The position numbers and the translations under genes are program-made. Under the pieces are notes generated by a model. That model had not been told where the DNA came from, searched no databases, and saw nothing but the letters and a program-made list of their open reading frames with translations. This document shows, in pieces, positions 52,521 through 61,329 of a DNA stretch of 64,000 bases. This DNA is from Thalassovita sp. (GTDB lineage Bacteria > Pseudomonadota > Alphaproteobacteria > Rhodobacterales > Rhodobacteraceae). The DNA is taken from NCBI GenBank assembly GCA_017792425.1, contig CP051233.1, positions 2,805,727 through 2,869,726 on the forward strand, in the 5' to 3' direction. The number at the start of each line of letters is the position of its first letter. Position 1 is the first letter of the stretch.

Positions 52521-52937
52521 ATGAAGAACGCACTTTCCGCCCTGGGCGTGGCTTTGTGCCTGTCGCCCATTCCCGCCCTCGCCAGCGAGGCCACCTTTGA
52601 ACGGATCAAGGTCCGGGCGGGCGAAGACCTGTATTTCGCCGAATGTCGGCGCTGCCACGTACCGGATGCGAACCCGGACAGCTACGGCCCACCGCTGGAA
52701 AACGTGATCGGTCGCGCCGCTGGCACCTATCCCGACTACGATTATTCGATCGCGCTGTCCGCATCCGGGATCGTCTGGACAGAGGCCGCCTTGCGCGCCT
52801 GGATGGAAGACAACGACGGGTTCATGCCCGGCACCAAGATGCGTCATGTCGGCATCTCCGACCGCACCGTGCAGGATTTCATCCTCGCGTATCTGAAGTC
52901 CATCACCACCCAGGACAACTCTCAGATCTCGAAGTAA
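52521..52937 (+). CDS. Small periplasmic cytochrome c
   Basis: 138 aa with a signal peptide (LGVALCLSPIPALASE), haem motif CRRCH (about 42-46) and a likely Met ligand in FMPGTKMRHVG. Class I c-type cytochrome of the kind that accepts electrons from PQQ dehydrogenases; the dehydrogenase gene follows 513 nt downstream. GGAGGACACT precedes the ATG. Confidence 0.87.
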   Translation: MKNALSALGVALCLSPIPALASEATFERIKVRAGEDLYFAECRRCHVPDANPDSYGPPLENVIGRAAGTYPDYDYSIALSASGIVWTEAALRAWMEDNDGFMPGTKMRHVGISDRTVQDFILAYLKSITTQDNSQISK

Positions 52938-53450
52938 TCTGCGCGACACGAACTGAGGATGCGGGGGCCGTTGGCCCGCCGCGTCCGACTCGGACGTTTC
53001 AAGGCTTGAACCGTCCGAGTTGACAGGTTTCCTATCCGTAAAGGGGGCGCACCGCCGGGGCAGATCCTGCGCGTTCGGCCGCCGGTTTTCGGCCCGCTTT
53101 TCGTCTGCCGCGCGCACCGCGCCGGGCGTGCCACCCTATGCCATCCCACCCCATCTGGATGCCGCCAACACCCCACCGCCCTGCCCTGTGGCGAACCGGG
53201 CGCCTTAGGTCGTCTGCGCGTCCGTGCATTGATTTATTTTGTTTAATAACAATATATTAGCACGATATTTTTTCACCACCCCGCAGCGCGTCCACGGTCT
53301 TTTCCGCCCCCAAGAACAGCGCCTGCCATGCTGGACCAGGGTCGTACGACCATTGTGCAATACCCTGCGGCAAGGCGGTTTCTAATAATGCCGGTGTCCC
53401 GTGAAACTCGACTCGCGACAGGACCAATGCAGATATCTGGGAGGATCCCT
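52938..53450. other. 513-nt leader/promoter region of the alcohol dehydrogenase
   Basis: No convincing gene. The first half is GC-rich. From about 53229 to 53272 there is a strongly AT-rich tract (TTTATTTTGTTTAATAACAA and following), then the regulon motif site C, a TAATAAT that could be a -10 box at 53383-53389 without a good -35, and the ribosome site GGGAGGATCCCT. This layout suits an activator-dependent promoter. Confidence 0.6.
53332..53356. promoter_or_regulatory. GACC/TTGGTC regulon motif, site C (alcohol dehydrogenase)
   Basis: TGGACCAGGGTCGTACGACCATTGT; matches site B at 20 of 26 aligned positions. It ends about 26 nt before the possible -10 box TAATAAT, which places it where an activator would replace a missing -35. 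Confidence 0.6.
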
Positions 53451-55214
53451 ATGAACCGTTTTATCACAACGGTCGTCGCCACCCTCATGACCGTGGGCGC
53501 CGCCCACGCAGGCGTGACCGAAGACGACCTCAAGAATGACCAGTCCAACACCGCGCAAGTGGTGACGAACGGGATGGGGCGTGACCTGCAACGCTTTAGC
53601 CCATTGGAAACATTGAACAAAAGCAACGTCAAAAACCTGATCCCGGCATGGGCCTTCAGCTTGGGCGGCGAAAAGCAGCGCGGCCAGGAAACCCAGCCGC
53701 TGGTCTATGACGGCGTGATGTACATCACCGGTTCCTACAGCCGCGTCTATGCAATCGACGTGATGACCGGCAAGGAACTGTGGCAATACGACGCACGCCT
53801 GCCCGAAGGCATCCTGCCCTGCTGCGACGTCATCAACCGAGGCGCCGCAATCTACGGCGACAACCTTTACTTCGGCACGCTCGACGCCCGCCTGGTGGCG
53901 CTGGACCTGAAAACCGGCGACGTCAAGTGGAACAAGAAAATCGCTGATTATAAAGCAGGTTACTCCTACACCGCCGCGCCGCTGATCGTGGACGGCAAGG
54001 TGATCGTCGGCAACTCTGGCGGCGAATTTGGCATCGTCGGGACCGTCTACGCCTATGACGCCGAAAACGGCGACGTGGTCTGGACCCGTCCCGTGATCGA
54101 AGGCCACATGGGCACGCTGAACGGCAAGGAATCCACCATGACCGGCACGCTGAACGCGACATGGCCGGGCGACATGTGGAAAACCGGTGGCGGCGCCACC
54201 TGGCTGGGCGGTTCGTATGACGCCGAGACCAACACGCTGGTGTTCGGCGCGGGCAACCCCGCCCCGTGGAACAGCCACCTGCGCAACGCGGGCACCCCGA
54301 CCGAAGGCAACACGGGGGACAATCTCTATGCCGCCAGCCGTCTGGGCATCGACCCCGCAACTGGTGAAATCAAGTGGCACTTCCAGACCACCCCGCGTGA
54401 AGGCTGGGACTATGACGGTGTGAACGAAGTCGTCGCCTACAACGACCGTTCTGGCAACAAGCGGTTCGCAACTGCCGACCGCAACGGCTTTTTCTACGTG
54501 CTGAACCGCGAAGACGGCAAGTTCGTCAGTGCCGCCCCCTTCGTCAAGGACATCTCTTGGGCTTCGGGCATCGACGAGAACGGTCGCCCGATCTTTGTCG
54601 AGGAAAACCGCCCCGGCAACCCGTCCGCTTCGGCTGACGGCAAGAAGGGCGAAGTGATCTTTGCCTCTCCGTCCTTCCTGGGGGGCAAGAACTGGATGCC
54701 GATGGCGTTCAGCCAGCGCACCGGCAACTTCTACGTGCCCTCGAACGAATGGGGCATGGACATCTGGAACGAGCCGATCACCTACAAGAAGGGCGCGGCC
54801 TATCTGGGCGCCGGGTTCACCATCAAGCCGAACTACGAAGACCATATCGGCAGCCTGAAGGCGATCGACCCGGACACCGGCGAATGGAAGTGGGAATACA
54901 AGAACGACGCCCCGCTGTGGGGTGGCGTGATGACCACCGCGGGCGGTCTGGTGTTCTTTGGCACCCCCGAAGGCGAATTCGTGGCGCTGGATGACGAAAC
55001 CGGCGAGAAGCTGTGGTCGTTCCAGACCGGTTCGGGCATCGTCGGTCAGCCGATCACCTGGGAAATGGAAGGCGAGCAATATGTCTCGATCGTGTCCGGC
55101 TGGGGCGGCGCTGTTCCGCTCTGGGGCGGCGAAGTGGCCAAGAAGGTCAACTATCTGAACCAGGGTGGCATGGTCTGGACATTCAAGCTGCCGCAGCAGA
55201 TGGCCGCGAACTGA
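53451..55214 (+). CDS. PQQ-dependent alcohol dehydrogenase, lanthanide type (ExaF/PedH-like)
   Basis: 587-aa periplasmic eight-bladed quinoprotein. Signal peptide FITTVVATLMTVGAAHA; the adjacent Cys pair that forms the ring over PQQ is in LPCCDV (about 123); tryptophan-docking repeats such as GEIKWHFQTT recur. The catalytic Asp and a second Asp two residues later are in WDYDGVNE (about 318-325). That extra Asp is the mark of lanthanide-dependent XoxF/ExaF/PedH enzymes; calcium enzymes have Ala, Ser or Thr there. GNPAPWNSHLR places it nearer ExaF/PedH than XoxF5. ATG at 53451 chosen for GGGAGGATCCCT and the signal peptide. A strong terminator follows. Confidence 0.9.
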   Translation: MNRFITTVVATLMTVGAAHAGVTEDDLKNDQSNTAQVVTNGMGRDLQRFSPLETLNKSNVKNLIPAWAFSLGGEKQRGQETQPLVYDGVMYITGSYSRVYAIDVMTGKELWQYDARLPEGILPCCDVINRGAAIYGDNLYFGTLDARLVALDLKTGDVKWNKKIADYKAGYSYTAAPLIVDGKVIVGNSGGEFGIVGTVYAYDAENGDVVWTRPVIEGHMGTLNGKESTMTGTLNATWPGDMWKTGGGATWLGGSYDAETNTLVFGAGNPAPWNSHLRNAGTPTEGNTGDNLYAASRLGIDPATGEIKWHFQTTPREGWDYDGVNEVVAYNDRSGNKRFATADRNGFFYVLNREDGKFVSAAPFVKDISWASGIDENGRPIFVEENRPGNPSASADGKKGEVIFASPSFLGGKNWMPMAFSQRTGNFYVPSNEWGMDIWNEPITYKKGAAYLGAGFTIKPNYEDHIGSLKAIDPDTGEWKWEYKNDAPLWGGVMTTAGGLVFFGTPEGEFVALDDETGEKLWSFQTGSGIVGQPITWEMEGEQYVSIVSGWGGAVPLWGGEVAKKVNYLNQGGMVWTFKLPQQMAAN

Positions 55215-55236
55215 TCCAACCCAACATCGAAACCGA

Positions 55237-55264
55237 CGCGCGCCCTGTCACGGGCGCGCGTTTT
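55237..55264 (+). terminator. Rho-independent terminator of the alcohol dehydrogenase
   Basis: Perfect 9-bp stem CGCGCGCCC / GGGCGCGCG, loop TGTCAC, followed by TTTT. Confidence 0.9.
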
Positions 55265-55266
55265 GC

Positions 55267-55288
55267 TATACGACCTTTCGCCAATAGG
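55267..55288. promoter_or_regulatory. GACC/TTGGTC regulon motif, site F (response regulator)
   Basis: TATACGACCTTTCGCCAATAGG, a weaker copy (TACGACC then CCAAT) 59-80 nt upstream of the regulator gene, consistent with self-control. Confidence 0.4.
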
Positions 55289-55346
55289 CGCGTTCGGGTC
55301 TGTTTGCTAGCCTTTTTCCAAAAGGGATCTAATCTTGAACAGGATC

Positions 55347-56033
55347 ATGGACACAAAACGCAGCGCAGAAGGACAAACTTTCGGATCGGCCCTGATCGTG
55401 GACGATCACCCACTGTTTTGCGATGCCCTATCCATGACACTTCGTTCCAGCGCCGGCATCGGCCAGATCCAGACCGCGGCAACGCTGGAACAGGCGATTG
55501 CCCATATCGCGGGCGGGGAAAACCCGGATGTTGTGGTGCTTGACCTGAACCTGCCGGACGTGAACGGACTGGACGGGTTGGTTCGCATCCGCAACATCAC
55601 CTCGGCCCCGATTGTCGTCGTGTCGTCAATGGCAGACAACCGCGTTGTCAGCGGCGTCATTCACGCGGGCGCAAACGGGTTCGTGCCCAAGCACAGCCAG
55701 CGTGAGGTTTTCCAAGCCGCCTTTGACGTGCTGCGCAACGGAGGCATTTTCATCCCTGCCGGCTATGTCCTGCTGGACCGTGAAAATGCGCCGAACCAGG
55801 CCGACACGCTGGAACGGCTGGCGTCGCTGACCAACCAGCAGGCCCGCATCCTGCAACTGATCTGCGAAGGCAAGTTGAACAAGCAGATCGCCTATGACCT
55901 GTCGATCGCGGAAACGACCGTTAAGGCCCATGTCACCGCCATCATGCGCAAACTGGGCGTGCAAAGCCGCACGCAAGCGGTTCTGATCGCGAAAGAGGCC
56001 AGCTTCAGCAGCGTGTTGCAAGACCGCGCCTGA
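55347..56033 (+). CDS. LuxR/NarL-family response regulator (ErbR/AgmR-like)
   Basis: 228 aa: receiver domain with VDDHPLF, phosphoacceptor Asp in VVLDLNLPDVNG (about residue 66) and Lys in FVPKHS, then a GerE helix-turn-helix LTNQQARILQLICEG...AETTVKAHV. Position next to a PQQ alcohol dehydrogenase matches ErbR/AgmR/ExaE-type regulators of ethanol oxidation, so it is the best candidate to bind the repeated GACC motif (inference). ATG at 55347 is used; a TTG four codons earlier with AAAGGG upstream is an alternative. Confidence 0.88.
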   Translation: MDTKRSAEGQTFGSALIVDDHPLFCDALSMTLRSSAGIGQIQTAATLEQAIAHIAGGENPDVVVLDLNLPDVNGLDGLVRIRNITSAPIVVVSSMADNRVVSGVIHAGANGFVPKHSQREVFQAAFDVLRNGGIFIPAGYVLLDRENAPNQADTLERLASLTNQQARILQLICEGKLNKQIAYDLSIAETTVKAHVTAIMRKLGVQSRTQAVLIAKEASFSSVLQDRA

Positions 56034-56074
56034 GGCGCTTAACATCGTCAGGTTACGATTGGGAGGAGAACCTG

Positions 56075-57244
56075 ATGGAGCAACCGTGCGACCTTTCGGG
56101 GGCGCTGGAGGGCGTGTCCGACATCGTGCGTTCGGCCTGTGTCGATGCGCGGGCCCCCGACGGCATCCGTGAACTGGCCGGAATTCTGAAACCTGCGGAC
56201 CTGGACCTGGTGGTTCTGTTCGTCTCTCCGGCGTCCGAAGTTCAGGTTGTCGCGGCCGAGGCCGCCGCCTATTTCGCACCCGCCAGGGTCGTCGGCTGCA
56301 CCACCGCCGGCGAACTGTGCAGCCAAGGCTATTCCGACGGCAAGATCGTCGCCATCGGGTTCCCACGTCAGCATTTCTGCACCAGGGTCACCTTCATCTC
56401 GGATCTGGACAATTATGATCAGCAAGACCTGATCGGCAACCTGATCCGCAACCGCAACGACATGACGCGGGAAACACCTGACTGGCATTCGGAATGCGCC
56501 ATGCTGCTGGTGGACGGGCTGACCATGCACGAAGATCAGCTGACCTCTCAGTTGTCGATGGGGGTAGGACCGGTGCCACTGTTCGGCGGCAGCGCCGGGG
56601 ATGGCGACAGGTTCGAAAAGACCTTTGTTCTGCATGACGGCAGGGCCTGCGAAAACGCGGCGGTGGTGGTCCAACTGCGCACCGATTGCGATATCGAGGT
56701 TTTCAACACCGACCATCTGCGCCCGACGGAAAACCGGATGGTCGTGACGGGCGCCGACCCGGCCCGCCGGATCGTGCATGAAATCAACGCCGAACCCGCC
56801 GCGCGCGAATATGCACGATTGCTGGGAAAAGACCCGGAGCAGTTGACCTCTTTCACCTTTGCGGCACACCCGGTGGTGGTCAGGATCGGTAACCAGCACC
56901 ATGTCAGATCCATCCAGAAGATGGAATCGAACGGTGATCTGGTGTTCTTCTCGGCCATTGACGAAGGCGTGGTGCTAACGCTGGCGGAATCGACGGATAT
57001 GGTGGTTCATCTGCGAAACCAGATGACCAAGCTGAACACGCGCGGGAAACCGGATTCCATCATCGCTTTCGACTGCATCTTCCGCCGCATGGAGGCAGAG
57101 CAGATGCAACTGGCGGGGCAATTGTCCAACATCCTGGCCGAACACAATGTCGTCGGACTGTCGACCTATGGCGAGCAGATCAATTCCCGCCATGTGAACC
57201 AGACCTTGACCGGTGTCGCGATTTACCCGCCCAAGGAAGGCTAA
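56075..57244 (+). CDS. FIST-domain sensor protein (NosP-like)
   Basis: 389 aa with FIST_N (RVVGCTTAGELCSQGYSDGKIVAIGF, PLFGGSAGDGDRFEKTFVLHDG) and FIST_C (ADPARRIVHEIN, CIFRRMEAEQ, VVGLSTYGEQINSRHVNQTLTGVAI) domains. FIST proteins bind small ligands; those encoded beside histidine kinases include the NO-binding haem protein NosP. The gene lies 3 nt before a hybrid kinase, so it probably controls it. GGGAGGAGAACCTG precedes the ATG. Confidence 0.87.
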   Translation: MEQPCDLSGALEGVSDIVRSACVDARAPDGIRELAGILKPADLDLVVLFVSPASEVQVVAAEAAAYFAPARVVGCTTAGELCSQGYSDGKIVAIGFPRQHFCTRVTFISDLDNYDQQDLIGNLIRNRNDMTRETPDWHSECAMLLVDGLTMHEDQLTSQLSMGVGPVPLFGGSAGDGDRFEKTFVLHDGRACENAAVVVQLRTDCDIEVFNTDHLRPTENRMVVTGADPARRIVHEINAEPAAREYARLLGKDPEQLTSFTFAAHPVVVRIGNQHHVRSIQKMESNGDLVFFSAIDEGVVLTLAESTDMVVHLRNQMTKLNTRGKPDSIIAFDCIFRRMEAEQMQLAGQLSNILAEHNVVGLSTYGEQINSRHVNQTLTGVAIYPPKEG

Positions 57245-57247
57245 GTC

Positions 57248-59470
57248 ATGGTCCTCGGCCTGATCAACGACCACGACACGCTGGAACGGCAGAACGAAAA
57301 ACTGCTGAAGATCGTTTCAACGCTGATGCGCCGGGTGGAACAGGATACGGATTCGTCCGGTGTTGCCTATGCCCAGTTCCAGCGCGCCGTGATGCTGGAG
57401 GAAGAAGTCCGCGCCCGCACACGCGATCTGGAACATGCGCTGGACCTGTTGAATGAATCCAACGCCAAACTGGCCATCGCCAACCGCGAAACCGAAGCTG
57501 CGCGTGCCGACCTGGCGAATGCCATCGAAACGGTGCAAGAGGGGTTCGCGCTGTTCAACGCCGAGGAAAAGCTGGTCATGTGCAACAGCCGCTTTGGCAT
57601 GCACATGGGCGATATCAGGGGCAGCTTCAAACCCGGGCTGCATTTCAGGGACTATGTGCGCATCGTCAGCCGCAGCAAGTTCCTGTCGCTTCCGCCGAAC
57701 GAAACGCCGGAACAATGGGAAGCCCGCCGCATGGAGCGGCACAAGGACAACAGCGTGGTATTCAACGCGCGGCTGACCGGCAAACGCTGGATTCAGGTCA
57801 GCGAACACCGCACCCCGTCCGGCGGCACGGTGATCCTGCAGACAGATGTGACAGACATTGTCCGGCTGGAACGGCAAGAGCGGGAACGGCTGATCGACGA
57901 CCAGGCCCGCCTGATCCGCGCCACGCTGGAACACCTGAAGCAGGGGGTCTGCATCTTTGACAGTTTCGGACGGCTGGTGGGGTGGAACCACCGTGTCAGC
58001 GAATTGCTGAGCGTTCAGGTGAAGCGGTTCCAACTGGGCAGCAAGTTTGCCACGATCTGCGACCACTTCAGGGGAATATACACGTTTACCGACGGGATCA
58101 CGGTCGATCGCATCATCGACTGGTCAGAGGCGCGGACCGAACGGGAACCGCTGTCGTTTGAAATGCAGCGCGGGCATGAGGTGACGCTGGCAGTGTTCAT
58201 GCAGGAAATGCCGGACAAGGGTTTTGTGATCAGTTTCACCGACATGACCTCGGAACGCGCCGCAATTCGCGCGATGGCCGAGGCCAAGGAAACACTGGAA
58301 CACCGCGTTTTCGAACGCACCCTGGAACTGGAGGACGCCCTGACAGAGGCAGAGCGAGCCAACGCTTCCAAGTCCCGCTTCGTTGCGGCCGCCAGCCATG
58401 ACCTTCTGCAACCCCTATCCGCCGCCAAGCTTTATCTTGCGTCTCTGGAAAATGACATCAAGGACCTGGACCCACACCGGCTGGTCCTGAAGGCGAGCAG
58501 CGCCCTGCAAAGCGTAGAGAACATCCTGGGGGCCTTACTGGACATTTCCAAGCTCGACTCGGGGCTGGCCAATACGCACATTTCCTCGGTCGACCTGGGG
58601 ATCATGCTGCGCCAGTTGGGGGATGAGATGGGGGCGCTGGCCGCCGCCAAGGGTCTGGGGTTTCGCATGGTGCCTACCACCGCGCGCGTGGCCAGCGACG
58701 CCACCTACCTGCAACGCATCCTGCAAAACCTGGTGTCCAACGCCGTCCGTTACACCACCAGCGGCAAGGTGCTGGTGGGCGTTCGAAACATGCCGAACAA
58801 GGTCCGGGTCGAGGTTTGGGATACGGGGCCGGGAATCCCCGAGGAAGAACAGGACAACATCTTTGGCGAGTTCCAGCGCCTGAACGCCACCGCCAGCGCC
58901 GCGGACGGGATGGGCCTGGGCCTGGCCATCGTCGAACGCGCCTGCGCGCTGCTGCATCACCCGCTGCAACTGAAATCCGAAGTCGGGAAAGGGACGGTGT
59001 TTTCGGTAGAGCTGCCGCGGTCCAAGGTGCAGGCGTTGGCACAGTTTTCCACGGGCGCCGGACAGAAACACGCGGCGAATGACTTCGGGAACCTTGTCGT
59101 GCTGTTGATCGAGAACGACGACGAATTGCGCAATGCCATCACCATAACGATGGAACAATGGGGGGTCGATGTGCTGACCTGCAAAGGCGGTCAAGAGGCG
59201 CTGGACCTGCTGGACGAGATTGACATGGCCCCCGACGTGATCGTCGCCGATTACCAGTTGGATGACGGAGAACTGGGGCTGGACGCGCTGCACCGCCTGC
59301 GCGCCCATTGTGGCGCAGTACCGGCCTGCATAATATCCGCCAACCGGTCCAAGGAACTGGTCCAAGCCTGCACCGAATCCGACATCCCTTTGCTGTACAA
59401 GCCAATCGAACCCGCGATTCTGCGCGATTTCCTGCAGCACCCGTCCCGCAGCAGCCCCCCCAAGGGATAG
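57248..59470 (+). CDS. Hybrid sensor histidine kinase (NahK/ErcS'-like)
   Basis: 740 aa, no membrane segments. An N-terminal coiled coil (about 10-100), two PAS-like regions (about 95-215 and 220-340), a second coiled coil, HisKA with phosphoacceptor His in AASHDLLQPLSAAK (about 384), HATPase with NLVSNAVRYT and DTGPGIPEEE, and a C-terminal receiver with Asp in IVADYQLDDG (about 667). The arrangement and FIST partner recall NahK/ErcS' of Pseudomonas, which act on ethanol oxidation and NO responses. It would phosphorylate the LuxR-type regulator upstream (inference). Confidence 0.9.
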   Translation: MVLGLINDHDTLERQNEKLLKIVSTLMRRVEQDTDSSGVAYAQFQRAVMLEEEVRARTRDLEHALDLLNESNAKLAIANRETEAARADLANAIETVQEGFALFNAEEKLVMCNSRFGMHMGDIRGSFKPGLHFRDYVRIVSRSKFLSLPPNETPEQWEARRMERHKDNSVVFNARLTGKRWIQVSEHRTPSGGTVILQTDVTDIVRLERQERERLIDDQARLIRATLEHLKQGVCIFDSFGRLVGWNHRVSELLSVQVKRFQLGSKFATICDHFRGIYTFTDGITVDRIIDWSEARTEREPLSFEMQRGHEVTLAVFMQEMPDKGFVISFTDMTSERAAIRAMAEAKETLEHRVFERTLELEDALTEAERANASKSRFVAAASHDLLQPLSAAKLYLASLENDIKDLDPHRLVLKASSALQSVENILGALLDISKLDSGLANTHISSVDLGIMLRQLGDEMGALAAAKGLGFRMVPTTARVASDATYLQRILQNLVSNAVRYTTSGKVLVGVRNMPNKVRVEVWDTGPGIPEEEQDNIFGEFQRLNATASAADGMGLGLAIVERACALLHHPLQLKSEVGKGTVFSVELPRSKVQALAQFSTGAGQKHAANDFGNLVVLLIENDDELRNAITITMEQWGVDVLTCKGGQEALDLLDEIDMAPDVIVADYQLDDGELGLDALHRLRAHCGAVPACIISANRSKELVQACTESDIPLLYKPIEPAILRDFLQHPSRSSPPKG

Positions 59471-59672
59471 GCACCGCGCAATGCCTCTCGTCAAGGCTGT
59501 TGCATGGTCGGGCTGGGAAAATCCAGGCGTAAAGTACCGTGTTTCCCGCGGTTGTCAGGCATTTACCGGGCGATCAAATAATCTGCCAGGCGGGCATTGG
59601 ATGGCCTAGACCTCTGGTTCTGGATCAGGCATTAACGAAACCGCGTACAGGAACTTTGAAGAATTAGGTGCC

Positions 59673-60371
59673 ATGACCCCTCAGGACATCCAGATCGTCA
59701 GGTCTTCTTTGCTGTTTGCAGGGATGCCTGGGCCGCTGCAGGACCAGTTGTTCAAAGGCGCGAAAGCACGCGAATTTGACCGTGGGGCCACGATTTTCCT
59801 GCAAGGGGAACGTGCCAGCGCGATCTATGTCGTGGCCGAAGGCTGGGTGAAACTGTACCGGATCGCCCCCAACGGGTCAGAGGCGGTGGTGGGTGTGTTC
59901 ACCCGTGGGCGCAGCTTTGGCGAGGCGGTGGCCTTCCGCAATGACAGCTATCCCGTTTCCGCCGAGGCCGTCACGAATTGCCGCGTGATCCGGGTCGAGG
60001 CTGACGATTTCCTGCGCGGTATCCGCAACAACCCGGAAATCGCGATCTCTGTCCTTTCGGCGACATTCGCCCACCTGCACAATCTGGTTGGCCAGGTCGA
60101 GGCGTTGAAGGCACAAACAGGGGCGCAACGCGTGGCCGAGTTTCTGCTGGAACTGTCCGATTGCGAATCCGGTTCCTGCGAGGTCACCCTGCCCTATGAC
60201 AAGGTGCTGATCGCAGGCCGTCTGGGCATGAAGCCGGAAAGCCTGAGCCGGGCGTTCTCCAAGCTGAAGGAACACGGTGTCACGATCCGCCAGAACCATG
60301 CCGTTATCGAAAGCCTGGAAACCCTGCGTGATTATGCCGAGGAAGACCCCGCAAATTCCTGGTCACGCTAA
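59673..60371 (+). CDS. Crp/Fnr-family regulator (DNR/NnrR-like)
   Basis: 232 aa: cyclic-nucleotide-type beta-barrel (FDRGATIFLQGERASAIYVVAEGWVKLY, GRSFGEAVAF), dimer helix, and winged HTH with recognition region LIAGRLGMKPESLSRAFSKL. The N-terminal cysteines of true FNR are missing, so it is not an oxygen-sensing Fe-S protein; the DNR/NnrR type, which senses NO with haem, fits the convergent nnrU and nor genes. AGGTGCC precedes the ATG. Confidence 0.85.
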   Translation: MTPQDIQIVRSSLLFAGMPGPLQDQLFKGAKAREFDRGATIFLQGERASAIYVVAEGWVKLYRIAPNGSEAVVGVFTRGRSFGEAVAFRNDSYPVSAEAVTNCRVIRVEADDFLRGIRNNPEIAISVLSATFAHLHNLVGQVEALKAQTGAQRVAEFLLELSDCESGSCEVTLPYDKVLIAGRLGMKPESLSRAFSKLKEHGVTIRQNHAVIESLETLRDYAEEDPANSWSR

Positions 60372-60377
60372 TCGAGC

Positions 60378-61061
60378 CTAAGGTGCCGGTGTCACGCCGA
60401 TCACCGGCAGATGCAGATGCCACAGTGCTGCCCACACCGCGACAGCGATCAATGCACGGCGCCAAGACGGAATGGACGCAGGCCGCCAGCGACCTCGTAG
60501 CATCGCAACCAATGGGAGCAGCCCGGTATGTGCAGTCAGCCGCCCCCATTCCTGATCGCCCAGCAGGCGTGCGCGCCGTTTTTCCACGATCCGCATCCCG
60601 ATGACGGAAAACACCGCGAAGGCACCGAACAGGATCACATGCGCCAGATCGCCATTCGCCCACAGATGCGCCGACGACCAGATAAGCAAGGCCCACAACA
60701 GGGGCTGCCGAGTCAACCCGGCTATGCCCGGGTGTTCGGGATCATAGCCGTCCGCGCGCCCTTCGAAGGCAAAGGGATTGGGTGCGGCGACCCCGAACGC
60801 GGTCAGTCCGATCACAAAGGGCATCGCCAGGTTGACGGCCCATCGCGCCGCCGCGGTTTGATCCCACAGGCTGATCACCGGCGCACGTCCGGCGGCCCAG
60901 ATCACCCACAGCAACAGCCCGGTAGACGCAACGCTGAACAACGCCGTGTAGCCGCGCGGCCCGAACAGCGATACAAGCCGATCTTTTAGCCCCAACGCCG
61001 CCGGAATCCGGTGTGACCCCATGAACAAGATCATGGCCACGGTAAATTCTATCCAGCCCAT
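60378..61061 (-). CDS. nnrU: NnrU family membrane protein
   Basis: 227-aa integral membrane protein with about six helices, of the family NnrU found with nitrite/NO reductase genes. Typical segments are MILFMGSHRIPA, FGPRGYTALFSVAS, and RHP-like GLTRQPLLWALLIWSSAHLWANGD. It may be a haem-linked electron-transfer protein, but this is unproven. ATG at 61059-61061 follows GTAGGA; longer upstream frame is not used. Convergent with the Crp/Fnr gene with a 6-nt gap. Confidence 0.87.
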   Translation of the reverse strand: MGWIEFTVAMILFMGSHRIPAALGLKDRLVSLFGPRGYTALFSVASTGLLLWVIWAAGRAPVISLWDQTAAARWAVNLAMPFVIGLTAFGVAAPNPFAFEGRADGYDPEHPGIAGLTRQPLLWALLIWSSAHLWANGDLAHVILFGAFAVFSVIGMRIVEKRRARLLGDQEWGRLTAHTGLLPLVAMLRGRWRPASIPSWRRALIAVAVWAALWHLHLPVIGVTPAP

Positions 61062-61078
61062 AAATCCTACCTGCCGGC

Positions 61079-61324
61079 TCAGCCCGCCGCGATCGCCAGC
61101 CCCATCATGCCAAGCATATAGAGACCGAGGACCAGTGCAAAGCCCCGGCTCCAGCCCGGAGCCTGCGCGAGGCCCAGATATTCCCGCAGGATCACCTGCG
61201 CCTTCATCCACGCCAAGGCCAGAATGGCCAGGGCCGCCAAGATCCCGGTCGCCCCGAAATGGGCCAGCGCCGTACTGCCTGCCGACATCAATATCAGCGA
61301 TATCCATGCCTTGGTCGCGGTCAT
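61079..61324 (-). CDS. norF: NorF-like small membrane protein
   Basis: 81 aa, two to three hydrophobic helices, of the cytochrome-oxidase subunit IV type: ALAILALAWMKAQVILREYLGL is typical for CyoD/NorF proteins. In Paracoccus NorE and NorF assist NO reductase assembly or activity. It begins 6 nt after norE stops; the ATG at 61322-61324 is chosen over an upstream open frame inside norE. Confidence 0.8.
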   Translation of the reverse strand: MTATKAWISLILMSAGSTALAHFGATGILAALAILALAWMKAQVILREYLGLAQAPGWSRGFALVLGLYMLGMMGLAIAAG

Positions 61325-61329
61325 GGTAG

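Noticed and set aside
52922..53176. 84-codon minus-strand frame between cytochrome c and the dehydrogenase
   Set aside because: Arg/Pro/Gly-rich without a ribosome site; no recognisable features.
53382..55079. 565-codon open frame on the minus strand opposite the alcohol dehydrogenase
   Set aside because: Antisense of a confidently identified gene; composition is His/Val/Gly-biased as expected for a shadow.
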